NCBI GenBank assembly: GCA_905479575.1
Contig: CAJQNB010000014.1
Location: 1-64,000 of the forward strand
DNA from: an uncultured Pseudophaeobacter sp.
GTDB lineage: Bacteria > Pseudomonadota > Alphaproteobacteria > Rhodobacterales > Rhodobacteraceae
Direction: 5' to 3'
DNA: 64,000 nt
The notes under the pieces are model-generated. The model saw only the letters and a program-made list of their open reading frames with translations, made no database searches and was not told where the DNA came from. Shown piece by piece: positions 34,179 to 42,751 of the stretch; within the stretch, counting starts at the first letter, position 1, and every line of letters starts with the position of its first letter. The position numbers and the translations under genes are program-made.

Positions 34179-34622
34179 TTATTTCACCAGTTTGGTTGTG
34201 GCGCGTGAACCCAGCGTGAGGATCGGGAAGCAATCCATTTGGGCTTCGTTCTGTGGCTGGCAGGAGGTGACGTCATGCAGCAGAATTTCAGAGATATTGC
34301 TGCAGGAAGTCTCTGGAATTTCAAATAGTTTCAAGGTTGTGCGCTGGACGGGTAGGGGGGAGGCATCCACCGATAGCAGCCTGTCGATTATGCCGTCGCC
34401 ATCCAGAATGGCCAGCGACATTTCAAAGCCGGCAAAGCTCTTGCCGGTTTGATTGCGAAAGAGGAAAAAGGCGCGACAGCCACCGCCGTCAATTTCTTCC
34501 ATCTTGTTCAGCTCGACCAAGAGCGGACCGGTTTCAGCCCGGCTGAGCTGCGGAACCATGACCAGCAGGATAATGGCAAAGCTGCGGCTCATCAGGGAAA
34601 GAACAGAAGAGGTGAAGGGCAT
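34179..34622 (-). CDS. small exported protein of unknown function
   Basis: A 147-residue protein with a signal peptide (MSRSFAIILLVMVPQLSRA, residues about 11-29) and a mature part with five Cys residues (GGGCRAFFLF, ETSCSNISEIL, DVTSCQPQ, AQMDCFPI). I recognise no family. It directly precedes exbB by two bases and is almost certainly part of the ExbBDD/TonB-like operon, so it is likely a periplasmic partner of that complex. The Cys pattern suggests disulfides. Confidence 0.7.
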   Translation of the reverse strand: MPFTSSVLSLMSRSFAIILLVMVPQLSRAETGPLLVELNKMEEIDGGGCRAFFLFRNQTGKSFAGFEMSLAILDGDGIIDRLLSVDASPLPVQRTTLKLFEIPETSCSNISEILLHDVTSCQPQNEAQMDCFPILTLGSRATTKLVK

Positions 34623-34748
34623 CGCGGTCTCCGGAGTTGGTAGGAATCACTATTCAAATTGTAGGGTCTTATCTGTGGGTCGGGGCGCAAGCTCCGGGTC
34701 ACATAACGGTTGGGTTTGCCCATATGACCTGGCCCTGCAAGGGGCGGT

Positions 34749-35597
34749 TCAGACCAGCGAGGTCAGGGCCTTTTCGATTTTGTCCATGGCATCTCGTGCG
34801 CCATTCAGATCACGCTGTTTCAGCAGTCGGGCAGCTTTGTGAATGGCCTGGGTCAGCCGGTCGCGGGCGGGGCCGGGGGCGCGGGCCACATGGGCCTGCA
34901 AGCCCTGCGCCCGTTTGACCTGGGCCCCAAGAGAGCGCTGATCAGACTCGCGCTGGCCGCGTTTCAGGGTGGTGTCTTCGTCTTCGCGATCCTTGCCAAG
35001 GGCGGCGAGGGCCCGTTCGATCACCAGGATCAGTGTTTCGGCCTCTTGCAGGCGCCCGGCGTTGATGAGGCCAACAGATTTACCCAGAGCACGGTTTAGT
35101 TTCAGTTCAAGCGGGCCGGGGGCCAACGCGATTCGCGGCTGAATGCGTTTTAACCTGCGCTTGAGCGGGTCAATTGCTTTTGAATCAATTCCAGGGGCAG
35201 AAATATCAATACTATCAGCATTTTGCGCGGCGTCTGCCGTGGCTGATTCTGGCTTGAGACTGTCAAGAATATTGCCGCCATCGTCGTAAAACAAAACATT
35301 CACTTTGGGGCGGTTGGATTTGAGAAAACGCTTCAGCTGCATGAGCATTTGCGCAGGCGCCTGCTCGCAGGTCATTTCCATCTGATCGCCCTGTACGACA
35401 TAGGTTCCCCAGAGCATCGGAGGCTTGCCGCCAGCCTGTTTCAGAGGCGCACGCAGGGACTCTGGTTTGTTGCCTGGCTGGATCATCATCAGGGGGTCTT
35501 TGAGCGGATCCAGACAGAAAGCAAAGCTCGTCCGCCGCTTGGCGCCTTCACGCACCATGGCCCTGACTTCATCGCCGGTAACACGGTCTGCACACAT
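34749..35597 (-). CDS. unknown protein with tandem C-terminal helical repeats, divergent from tssA
   Basis: About 282 residues, no family recognised. The N-terminal half (1-110) is a globular domain with LWGTYVVQGDQMEMTCEQAP. The C-terminal half holds two similar helical units, one with APGPLELKLNRALGKSV and LQEAETLILVIERAL, the other with APGPARDRLTQAIHKAARLL and LNGARDAMDKIEKAL, each about 45 residues apart from a Lys/Arg/Glu-rich linker. No signal peptide is seen, so it is probably cytoplasmic. It is divergent from the T6SS operon and may be an accessory or regulatory protein; that role is inferred from position. The ATG at 35597 is chosen over a GTG three codons earlier. Confidence 0.6.
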   Translation of the reverse strand: MCADRVTGDEVRAMVREGAKRRTSFAFCLDPLKDPLMMIQPGNKPESLRAPLKQAGGKPPMLWGTYVVQGDQMEMTCEQAPAQMLMQLKRFLKSNRPKVNVLFYDDGGNILDSLKPESATADAAQNADSIDISAPGIDSKAIDPLKRRLKRIQPRIALAPGPLELKLNRALGKSVGLINAGRLQEAETLILVIERALAALGKDREDEDTTLKRGQRESDQRSLGAQVKRAQGLQAHVARAPGPARDRLTQAIHKAARLLKQRDLNGARDAMDKIEKALTSLV

Positions 35598-35774
35598 GAC
35601 AACCACTCACAAAAAGGTGCAAAAACAATTGACTTTAAGATGGCGATAAGGCTCACTCTACGTCAAGTTATTGTTTTGATAATGGCTCAGCTGAGGTCGC
35701 CGCATACCTGTATCTTCAATATAGGGTGTGGTTTTTCAGACTGCGCTTGACCTGATTATTGGGGGGTCAGCCGT

Positions 35775-36821
35775 ATGGATCTGGCTGTTTTTCTACAGTC
35801 CATTGGGGAAGAGTCTCCAAGTGGGGATAACCTCGTCTATGACCCGGCCTTTGCCGAAATGGAACGTGCTGCGCAGCCCCTCACCGACGACAGCGGCGCA
35901 GGGACGCCTGCGGACTTTGCCACCGTAGAAGAAAAAGCGCTTGAGGTGCTTGAGCGCAGCCATGAGTTGCGCGCGGCGGTTTTTCTTGCGGAGGCTCTGC
36001 TGGCGCGTGGTGAGCTTGTGGGGTTTGCGGATGTCACCAGCTACATGCGCGGCTGTCTTGAGCAGTTCTGGGACACATGCCACCCTGAGCTGGACGAGGA
36101 CGATGGTGATGCGATCATGCGGATGAACGCAGTGCAGGATTTGTGCGGTAAGCCGGGGGAGATGGCGGGACCTTCGCCAGTCTATAGTGCCTTGCGGCGC
36201 GTCTACCTGAGCGACAGCCGCAATTTTGGCCGGTTCTCGCTGCGCGACATTGAAATCGCCGAAGGGCAGATGAGTGCGCCTGAGGATATGGAGACCATTC
36301 CGGATCAGGCCAGCATCGGCGCCGCGTTTCAGGACAGCGATGATGACTTTATCGCAGCGCGTTTGGCGGCGGTTGAGCTGGCAGAGGCGAATATCAAGGC
36401 GATCTCGGATGTGTTCTCTGAACAGACGCCAGGACAGGGGCCGGAGCTGGATCCGCTGATAAAACAATTGCGCCAGATGGCAAAGCGGCTGCGTGACTAT
36501 GGTAACTTGGCCGAACCTGCTGAGGATGAGGACAACGACGCAGGCGAAGAGGCTGGCGCGGCAGAGGCGGCCCCTGCGGCCGCAGGGGGGGCACGTGTTG
36601 TAGCAGCGCCCGGCGCGATCAATTCGCCAACCGATGTTGCCAATACGCTGGACCGGATCATTGCCTATTACCAGCGGGAAGAACCCTCTAGCCCGCTGCC
36701 GCTTTTGTTGGAACGGGCCAAGCGATTGGTGGGGGCGGACTTCCTCACGATTGTGAATGATATGGCGCCGCGTGGGCTGGAGAATGTGCAGCTGATCGGT
36801 GGCCTAGAGGACGACGACTAA
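35775..36821 (+). CDS. tssA: type VI secretion system protein TssA
   Basis: A 348-residue TssA of the ImpA family: the N-terminal ImpA_N domain begins with LAVFLQSIGEESPSGDNLVYDP and ends near residue 175, followed by a helical middle part, an acidic/Ala-rich linker (about 240-280) and a C-terminal part (LDRIIAYYQREEPSSPLPLLLERAKRLVG split) of the short TssA class. TssA primes or caps sheath-tube assembly. It opens the long plus-strand T6SS operon, with a divergent gene upstream. A GGGGGG run acts as ribosome site. Confidence 0.9.
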   Translation: MDLAVFLQSIGEESPSGDNLVYDPAFAEMERAAQPLTDDSGAGTPADFATVEEKALEVLERSHELRAAVFLAEALLARGELVGFADVTSYMRGCLEQFWDTCHPELDEDDGDAIMRMNAVQDLCGKPGEMAGPSPVYSALRRVYLSDSRNFGRFSLRDIEIAEGQMSAPEDMETIPDQASIGAAFQDSDDDFIAARLAAVELAEANIKAISDVFSEQTPGQGPELDPLIKQLRQMAKRLRDYGNLAEPAEDEDNDAGEEAGAAEAAPAAAGGARVVAAPGAINSPTDVANTLDRIIAYYQREEPSSPLPLLLERAKRLVGADFLTIVNDMAPRGLENVQLIGGLEDDD

Positions 36822-36907
36822 AGGGGAAACAAGAGGTTTCGGCGACCCGGCTTGATCCGGGAGCGGGGCTTCTTGGGACGTTAGATTACGAGTTGAAGGA
36901 GAGCTAG

Positions 36908-37426
36908 ATGGCTGGAAGTTCACAAAAATTTGTTGGCCGCAATCGGGCGCCACGGGTCCAGATCGAATATGATGTGGAACTCTATGGGGCTGAAAAGAAA
37001 GTACAGCTGCCCTTTGTCATGGGTGTTCTGGCGGATCTCACCGGGAAATCCGAGGTCGAGCAACCTTCTGTTGCCGACCGCAAGTTTCTCGAAATTGATG
37101 TCGACAACTTTGACAAGCGGATGAAATCCATGGCGCCGCGCGCGGCCTTTACCGTGCCCAACACGCTGACCGGCGAGGGCAATATGGCGGTGGATATCAC
37201 CTTTGAAAGCATGGACGATTTCAAACCGGCAGCAATCGCCGCCAAGGTCGCACCGCTGAAAGAGCTTCTGGATGCACGCACCCAGCTCAGCAACCTGATG
37301 ACCTATATGGATGGTAAGACCGGAGCCGAGGATCTTATCACCAAGATCATGCAGGATCCGAGCCTGCTGAAAACCCTGGCTGCCCAGCCCAAACCCGGCG
37401 GTGACGCTGGTGGTGAGACGGAATAA
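36908..37426 (+). CDS. tssB: T6SS contractile sheath small subunit TssB
   Basis: A 172-residue VipA/ImpB protein, with SSQKFVGRNRAPRVQIEYDV near the start, ADRKFLEIDVDNFDKRM and DDFKPAAIAAKV characteristic of the family. It forms the sheath with TssC. A strong GGAG precedes the ATG. A near copy of this protein is the N-terminus of the fusion gene at 48713, matching most residues by eye over the first 155 positions. Confidence 0.95.
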   Translation: MAGSSQKFVGRNRAPRVQIEYDVELYGAEKKVQLPFVMGVLADLTGKSEVEQPSVADRKFLEIDVDNFDKRMKSMAPRAAFTVPNTLTGEGNMAVDITFESMDDFKPAAIAAKVAPLKELLDARTQLSNLMTYMDGKTGAEDLITKIMQDPSLLKTLAAQPKPGGDAGGETE

Positions 37427-37437
37427 GGAGGGATAAA

Positions 37438-38934
37438 ATGGCAGACGAAGCACTCCAAACCGAAGCGGCCCCGGCAGAATCAGCTTTTGGCTCCAGCGAA
37501 TTTGCAAACCTGTTGCACAAGGAATTCCGCCCTAAGTCGGACCAGGCCAAAACCGCTGTTGAAAGCGCGGTCAAAACCCTGGCGGAACAGGCGCTGGCCA
37601 ATACTGGCCTGATCTCAGATGACGCGCTGCGTTCGATCGAAAGCATCGTGGCGGAGATCGACAAAAAGCTGACCGAACAGGTCAACCTGATCCTGCACAA
37701 TAAAGAGTTCCAGCAGCTCGAGAGCGCCTGGCGCGGGTTGCACTATCTGGTGAACAACACCGAAACCGATGAGATGCTGAAGATCCGGGTGATTCCGATC
37801 ACCAAAAAGGAACTGGGCAAGAGCCTGGCCAAATTCAAAGGCACGGCGATGGATCAGTCGCCGATCTTCAAAAAGCTCTATACCGAAGAGTTCAGCCAGT
37901 TGGGCGGCGAGCCCTATGGCTCGCTGGTGGCGGATTTCCATTTTGACCACTCGCCGCCGGATATCGAACTGTTGGGCGAAATGTCAAAGATTGCCGCCGC
38001 AGCCCATGCGCCCCTGATCACCGGGGCAGAACCCTCGCTGTTTCAGATGGACAGCTGGGCGGAACTGTCGAACCCGCGCGATTTGACCAAGATCTTCCAA
38101 ACCCCGGAGTATGCCGCTTGGCGATCCCTGCGGGAGAGCGAAGATTCCAAATACGTTGGTCTGGCAATGCCGCGGTTCCTGGGGCGGATGCCCTATGGAT
38201 CCAAGACAGATCCGGTGGATGAATTTGCCTTTGAGGAAGACACCACAGGTGCAGAGAGCGACAAGTATTCCTGGGTCAATGCCGCCTATGGCATGGCCAC
38301 GAATATTACCCGCTCGTTCAAATCCTACGGCTGGTGTTCCCGTATTCGCGGGGTCGAAAGTGGCGGCACGCTGGAAGAGCTGCCTTCGCATACCTTCCCC
38401 ACCACCGATGGCGGAGTGGATCAGAAATGCCCCACGGAGATTGCCATTGACGATCGCCGCGAGGCAGAGCTTGCCAAAAATGGCATGATGCCGCTGTTGC
38501 ATCGTAAGAACACCGATGTGGCGACATTCATGGGCGCGCAATCGCTGCACAAGCCCACCGAATACGACGACCCGGACGCAACGGCCAACGCTAATCTCGG
38601 CGCGCGTTTGCCCTATCTTTTTGCCACCTGCCGGTTTGCCCACTACCTGAAATGTATGGTGCGCGATAAGGTCGGGTCGTTCAAAAGCCGTCAGGACATG
38701 GAATCCTGGCTGCAAAACTGGATCAACAATTACGTTGATTTTAATGCCGATATCTCTTCGGAGAATGAAAAGGCGCGCAAACCTCTCGCCGCTGCAGAAG
38801 TGGTGGTTGAAGAGGTCGAGGGCAACCCGGGTTATTACAGCTCAAAATTCTTCCTGCGCCCGCACTATCAGCTAGAGGGCCTATCGGTGTCTCTGCGTCT
38901 GGTGTCGAAATTGCCCTCGGAAAAAGGAGGCTAA
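37438..38934 (+). CDS. tssC: T6SS contractile sheath large subunit TssC
   Basis: A 498-residue VipB/ImpC protein. Seen: EFQQLESAWRGLHYLV, LVADFHFDHSPPDIELLGEM, FLGRMPYGSKTDPVDEFAFEE (split) and the C-terminal YSSKFFLRPHYQLEGLSVSL. It assembles with TssB into the contractile sheath that ClpV recycles. Separated from tssB by 11 bases, with a good AAGGAGG site. Confidence 0.95.
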   Translation: MADEALQTEAAPAESAFGSSEFANLLHKEFRPKSDQAKTAVESAVKTLAEQALANTGLISDDALRSIESIVAEIDKKLTEQVNLILHNKEFQQLESAWRGLHYLVNNTETDEMLKIRVIPITKKELGKSLAKFKGTAMDQSPIFKKLYTEEFSQLGGEPYGSLVADFHFDHSPPDIELLGEMSKIAAAAHAPLITGAEPSLFQMDSWAELSNPRDLTKIFQTPEYAAWRSLRESEDSKYVGLAMPRFLGRMPYGSKTDPVDEFAFEEDTTGAESDKYSWVNAAYGMATNITRSFKSYGWCSRIRGVESGGTLEELPSHTFPTTDGGVDQKCPTEIAIDDRREAELAKNGMMPLLHRKNTDVATFMGAQSLHKPTEYDDPDATANANLGARLPYLFATCRFAHYLKCMVRDKVGSFKSRQDMESWLQNWINNYVDFNADISSENEKARKPLAAAEVVVEEVEGNPGYYSSKFFLRPHYQLEGLSVSLRLVSKLPSEKGG

Positions 38935-38989
38935 GAACCACTCATGCCTCAAAATTTGTCAATGAGTTAAGTTTTGAAAGGATAGCAAA

Positions 38990-39493
38990 ATGGCTGCTAG
39001 CATGTTCGTGGAAATCTCCGATATCGAAGGGGATGCCACAGAAGACAAGCACAAGAAATGGATCGTCATTCAATCGGCGAACTGGAATGTTGAACGCGCT
39101 GTTGAGATGACTGATCTTGGGTCGTCTCAGCGGATGCATGCCAACTCGAACTTTGGTAAGGTCGAGCTGACATCGCAAATGGGCAAGGCCTCGAATGAGT
39201 TGGCCAAGTCTGTTGCAAACGGGACGGTACGTCCTGAAATCATCATGCATTGGTGTCGCTCAGGTGACGCCCAGGCCGAAGGTCTGCTGGATTATTCCGT
39301 TTGGAAAATGAAGGATGTGGTGATCGATAGCTACTCGATCTCGGCAAGCGAAGACGGCATTCCAGAAGAGACCTGGTCGCTGGCCTATGCCGCCATCGAA
39401 CACACCTACAAATCGACGAACCAAAAGACCGGTAAGTTGGAAAACCCGATTGTTTTCCAATGGAACGTCCAAAGCGGCAAATTCGAATATTGA
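38990..39493 (+). CDS. hcp: T6SS tube protein Hcp
   Basis: A 167-residue Hcp (TssD), the hexameric inner tube building block that is propelled out of the cell. Seen: MFVEISDIEGDATEDKHKKW, RPEIIMHWCRSGDAQAEGLL and EETWSLAYAAIEHTYK. It has its own AAAGGA site and is followed by a strong terminator, which should make its message more abundant than that of the downstream genes. Confidence 0.95.
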   Translation: MAASMFVEISDIEGDATEDKHKKWIVIQSANWNVERAVEMTDLGSSQRMHANSNFGKVELTSQMGKASNELAKSVANGTVRPEIIMHWCRSGDAQAEGLLDYSVWKMKDVVIDSYSISASEDGIPEETWSLAYAAIEHTYKSTNQKTGKLENPIVFQWNVQSGKFEY

Positions 39494-39502
39494 TTTGCAC
39501 CA

Positions 39503-39540
39503 CCCCGGGCGTGTGGTCACGCCCGGGGTTTCTATTGTTT
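39503..39540 (+). terminator. strong rho-independent terminator after hcp
   Basis: An 11-bp stem (CCCCGGGCGTG/CACGCCCGGGG, loop TGGT) at 39503-39528 is followed by a T-rich tract. It splits the T6SS operon after hcp; downstream genes need read-through or their own promoter. Confidence 0.85.
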
Positions 39541-39577
39541 TTACCTATCACATGTTTGACATGGCGGAGTTTTGACC

Positions 39578-40381
39578 ATGACCCCTGAAGAGCATTTGCG
39601 TGCTGGTGATCCGGACCTGGCTCTCGCGGCGCTGCAAGAGCAGGTGCGCGCGGATCCGTCTAATGCAAAACTGCGGATTTTCCTGTTTCAACTGCTCTGC
39701 ATCCTGGGGGATTGGAAGCGGGCGGTTGCTCAGTTGCGGCTCAGCGCTGAGCTGGACGCAAATGCCACCGTCATGGCGCAGGCCTACCGCGAGGCAATCC
39801 TGTGCGAGGTCTACCGCGAAAAGGTTTTTAAGGGTGAAAAAGACCCGCTGATCCTGGGTGAGCCAGAGGCCTGGCTGGCGCAGTTGATCGAGGCACAAAA
39901 ACAGCTGGCACAGGGCAATGTGGAGCAGGCAACGGCCCTGCGAGAGGCGGCCTATGAGGCGGCACCCACAACCGCCGGGACTGTGAACGGGACCGCGTTT
40001 GACTGGATTGCCGATGCGGATATGCGTCTTGGTCCAGTGCTTGAGGTGATCCTCAACGGGCGCTATTTCTGGATCCCCTTTGCGCAGATCCAAAGTCTTG
40101 AAATTGATGAACCCTCTGATCTGCGCGATACAGTTTGGATGGCCGGTACATTAACCCTGGCCAATGAGGGCGCGCTGGCGGTGCTGATCCCGACGCGCTA
40201 TCCGGGCAGCGAAACAGCAGAATCCGGGGTCAAACTGGCCCGGCTGACCAATTGGCAAGACCTGGGCGGCGGCGCCTACATCGGTCTTGGCCAACGGCTT
40301 TTGACCATCGGTGAGCAAGACTTTGCGCTGATGGATATTCGGCAGCTCAAGATTGGCGCGCAGGACGGCCCTGATGGCTGA
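39578..40381 (+). CDS. tagJ: T6SS accessory protein TagJ (ImpE family)
   Basis: A 267-residue ImpE/TagJ protein. An N-terminal TPR-like part (EHLRAGDPDLALAALQEQVR, DWKRAVAQLRLSAELD) is followed by the C-terminal domain with FDWIADADMRLGPVLEVIL and DLGGGAYIGLGQR. TagJ binds the TssB N-terminal helix and assists ClpV-driven recycling in some systems. The ATG at 39578 has GGAG at a better distance than the TTG two codons earlier. Confidence 0.9.
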   Translation: MTPEEHLRAGDPDLALAALQEQVRADPSNAKLRIFLFQLLCILGDWKRAVAQLRLSAELDANATVMAQAYREAILCEVYREKVFKGEKDPLILGEPEAWLAQLIEAQKQLAQGNVEQATALREAAYEAAPTTAGTVNGTAFDWIADADMRLGPVLEVILNGRYFWIPFAQIQSLEIDEPSDLRDTVWMAGTLTLANEGALAVLIPTRYPGSETAESGVKLARLTNWQDLGGGAYIGLGQRLLTIGEQDFALMDIRQLKIGAQDGPDG

Positions 40382-40871
40382 CAAGATGCTTGCCGAACGG
40401 CTGCAACCCTCGCTTTTGGACCGGCTGACAGACAATGACCCTACCAACCGCAAAGAAACGCGTGACAGCCGGGTCATCGACCTCAACAGGCTGCGGGAGA
40501 TCATCCAGCGGGATCTGTCGTGGTTGCTCAATACCCAGAACGCGGGCAATCAGATTGATGTAGATCGCTACCCCTTGGCCTCGGCTTCGGTGGTGAATTT
40601 TGGGTTGAGCGAAGTCACTGGCGAATTCAGTACGACTGAGAAAGCCGAAAAGATCCGCCGCGCAATTGAACAGGCGGTGACCAATTTTGAACCCCGTATC
40701 ATCGAAGGCACGGTGGATGTGCAATTGATCGGCGATGTTGATGTGGCGGGCATGACCATCGGGCTGGATATTCGCGCCGACATGTGGGCCCAGCCCCTGC
40801 CGTTGGAGCTGTATCTGCGCAGCAAGGTCGATGTGACCACGGGTGAGGTGACGATGGAAAGGGGGCTCTAG
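40374..40871 (+). CDS. tssE: T6SS baseplate protein TssE (gp25-like)
   Basis: A 165-residue gp25/lysozyme-fold-like baseplate protein, with the marks SRVIDLNRLREIIQRDLSWLLNT and FEPRIIEGTVDVQL. It joins TssF and TssG in the wedge. It overlaps tagJ by eight bases, with AGGA upstream of the ATG. Confidence 0.92.
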   Translation: MADKMLAERLQPSLLDRLTDNDPTNRKETRDSRVIDLNRLREIIQRDLSWLLNTQNAGNQIDVDRYPLASASVVNFGLSEVTGEFSTTEKAEKIRRAIEQAVTNFEPRIIEGTVDVQLIGDVDVAGMTIGLDIRADMWAQPLPLELYLRSKVDVTTGEVTMERGL

Positions 40872-40873
40872 CC

Positions 40874-42751
40874 ATGGATACCCGCCTTTTAGGCCACTAT
40901 GAAAACGAGCTGAACTACCTGCGCGACATGGGGGCTGAATTTGCCGCTGCCTACCCCAAGATCGCGTCGCGTCTGGGGATGGAGGGGGTCGAGGTTCTTG
41001 ACCCCTATGTGGAACGGCTGCTTGAAGGCGTCGCCTTTTTGTCAGCTCGTGTTCAGCTGGAGCTGGAACTGCAGTATCCGAATTTCACCTCCAACCTGCT
41101 GGAGATCATCTATCCGCATTATCTGGCTCCGACGCCATCGATGATGATTGCGCATTTTGAACCGGACCCGACCAACTCTGCCGTCAAAAGTGGTTATTTG
41201 ATGCCGCGCGGTTCGGTGCTGCGCTCGCGTCTGGATGAGGGCGCGCAGACCCCTTGCGAGTTTCGCACCGCAGCCGATCTGACACTTTGGCCGGTGGAGA
41301 TTTCCGAGGCGCAGTATATTGACGGGCGCGGTGATCTAGTCGCGGCAGGTGTTGCCACCGGATTTGAGGCGCGCGCCGGTATCCGCCTGCGACTAAAGCG
41401 TTCTGATGGGGAACCGCTGCGTGATCTCGACATGGACCGGTTGCAGATCTACTTGGGCAGCGCCGCAGGCAACAGCTGGCCGCTGCTAGAACTGCTGTGC
41501 ACCCAGGTGCAGGGTATTGTTGCCCGCTCGACTGACCGCCGGGCCGATTGGCATTTGCCGCTGCCTGAGGGCCGTGTTGTACAAAAGGGATTTTCACGCG
41601 AGGAGGCGCTTTTGCCGGTGCCGGCGCGGGTGTTTGATGGCTACCGGCTGTTGCAGGAATTCTTTGCAATGCCCGAGCGGTTCCGCTTTGTCGAACTGCA
41701 GGGGCTGCGCCCGGCGCTGGAAAAGGCCGAGGGCGACGAGGTGGACCTGTATATCCCGCTGCGCGAAGGCCTGCGCGAGGCGTCTCAGGTGGTGTTGCCC
41801 GAGGTTTTTCAGCTCAATTGTATTCCTGCGGTGAACCTGTTTGAAAAACGCTGTGACCGGGTCCGTCTGACGGTGCGCGATACCGAACACCAGGTTGTTC
41901 CTAACCGGACTGCGGGTCTGGATTTTGAAATTTATGCGTTGAAAAAGGTGACGGGCATCAGTGGCGAGGGCGCCGATGATGTGGAGTTCCGGCCCTTTTA
42001 TTCAGCAAATGATTTCACTGCAGCAGGGGAAACCCACCCGGCCTATTACACCTTAAAGCGCCGCATGCGGGAACGATCGGAAAAAGAACGTCTGCGCGGG
42101 GTGCGCTCCTCCTATCTGGGGTCCGAAGTCTACCTGACGCTGGTTGATCGCTCGCAAGCGCCCTATGGCGCCGATCTGGAGCAATTGGCAGTTCAGGCGC
42201 TGTGCACCAATCGGGATCTGCCGCTGTTGCTGGCAACGGGCAACGAGAACGTCTTTCATCTGCCCGAAGGCGGCCCGGTGAAACAGATCAACCTACCGAT
42301 TTCGCCTACACGGCCACATCCGTCTTTGGGGCAGGGCGATACCGCCTGGCGGCTGATTTCTCATCTGTGCCTGAACTATGTCTCCATTGCCGACAGCGGT
42401 CGGGGCAATGCGGCAGAGGCCCTGCGGGAGCTGGTGGGGCTTTATGCGCCGCTGGGCAATCGGGTGACGGAGAAGCAGCTGGAGGGCATCGTCTCTGTGT
42501 CCAGCCGCCCCATCGTGCGACGGATGAGCGACGAAATCCTGTCGACGGCGGTGCGCGGCATGGAAATTTCCATCGGCTTTGACGAGAGCTTTTTTGAGGG
42601 CAGCAATATCTATGCGCTGGGGGCCGTGTTGGAGCGGTTTTTCCATGGCTACGCCAGCATCAATACATTTACCGAAACGGTTCTGACGACCGAAAAACGA
42701 GGGGAAATCGCCAGATGGCGACCGCAAAAGGGCCTGGGCCGAATGATCTGA
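40874..42751 (+). CDS. tssF: T6SS baseplate protein TssF
   Basis: A 625-residue TssF (VasA/ImpG) of usual length. It opens with MDTRLLGHYENELNYLRDMG and AAYPKIASRLGM, then LLEGVAFLSARVQLELE and the C-terminal PIVRRMSDEILSTAVRGMEI and FFHGYASINTFTETVL. It forms the baseplate wedge with TssE and TssG. The gene overlaps tssG by 37 bases, so translation is coupled. Confidence 0.94.
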   Translation: MDTRLLGHYENELNYLRDMGAEFAAAYPKIASRLGMEGVEVLDPYVERLLEGVAFLSARVQLELELQYPNFTSNLLEIIYPHYLAPTPSMMIAHFEPDPTNSAVKSGYLMPRGSVLRSRLDEGAQTPCEFRTAADLTLWPVEISEAQYIDGRGDLVAAGVATGFEARAGIRLRLKRSDGEPLRDLDMDRLQIYLGSAAGNSWPLLELLCTQVQGIVARSTDRRADWHLPLPEGRVVQKGFSREEALLPVPARVFDGYRLLQEFFAMPERFRFVELQGLRPALEKAEGDEVDLYIPLREGLREASQVVLPEVFQLNCIPAVNLFEKRCDRVRLTVRDTEHQVVPNRTAGLDFEIYALKKVTGISGEGADDVEFRPFYSANDFTAAGETHPAYYTLKRRMRERSEKERLRGVRSSYLGSEVYLTLVDRSQAPYGADLEQLAVQALCTNRDLPLLLATGNENVFHLPEGGPVKQINLPISPTRPHPSLGQGDTAWRLISHLCLNYVSIADSGRGNAAEALRELVGLYAPLGNRVTEKQLEGIVSVSSRPIVRRMSDEILSTAVRGMEISIGFDESFFEGSNIYALGAVLERFFHGYASINTFTETVLTTEKRGEIARWRPQKGLGRMI

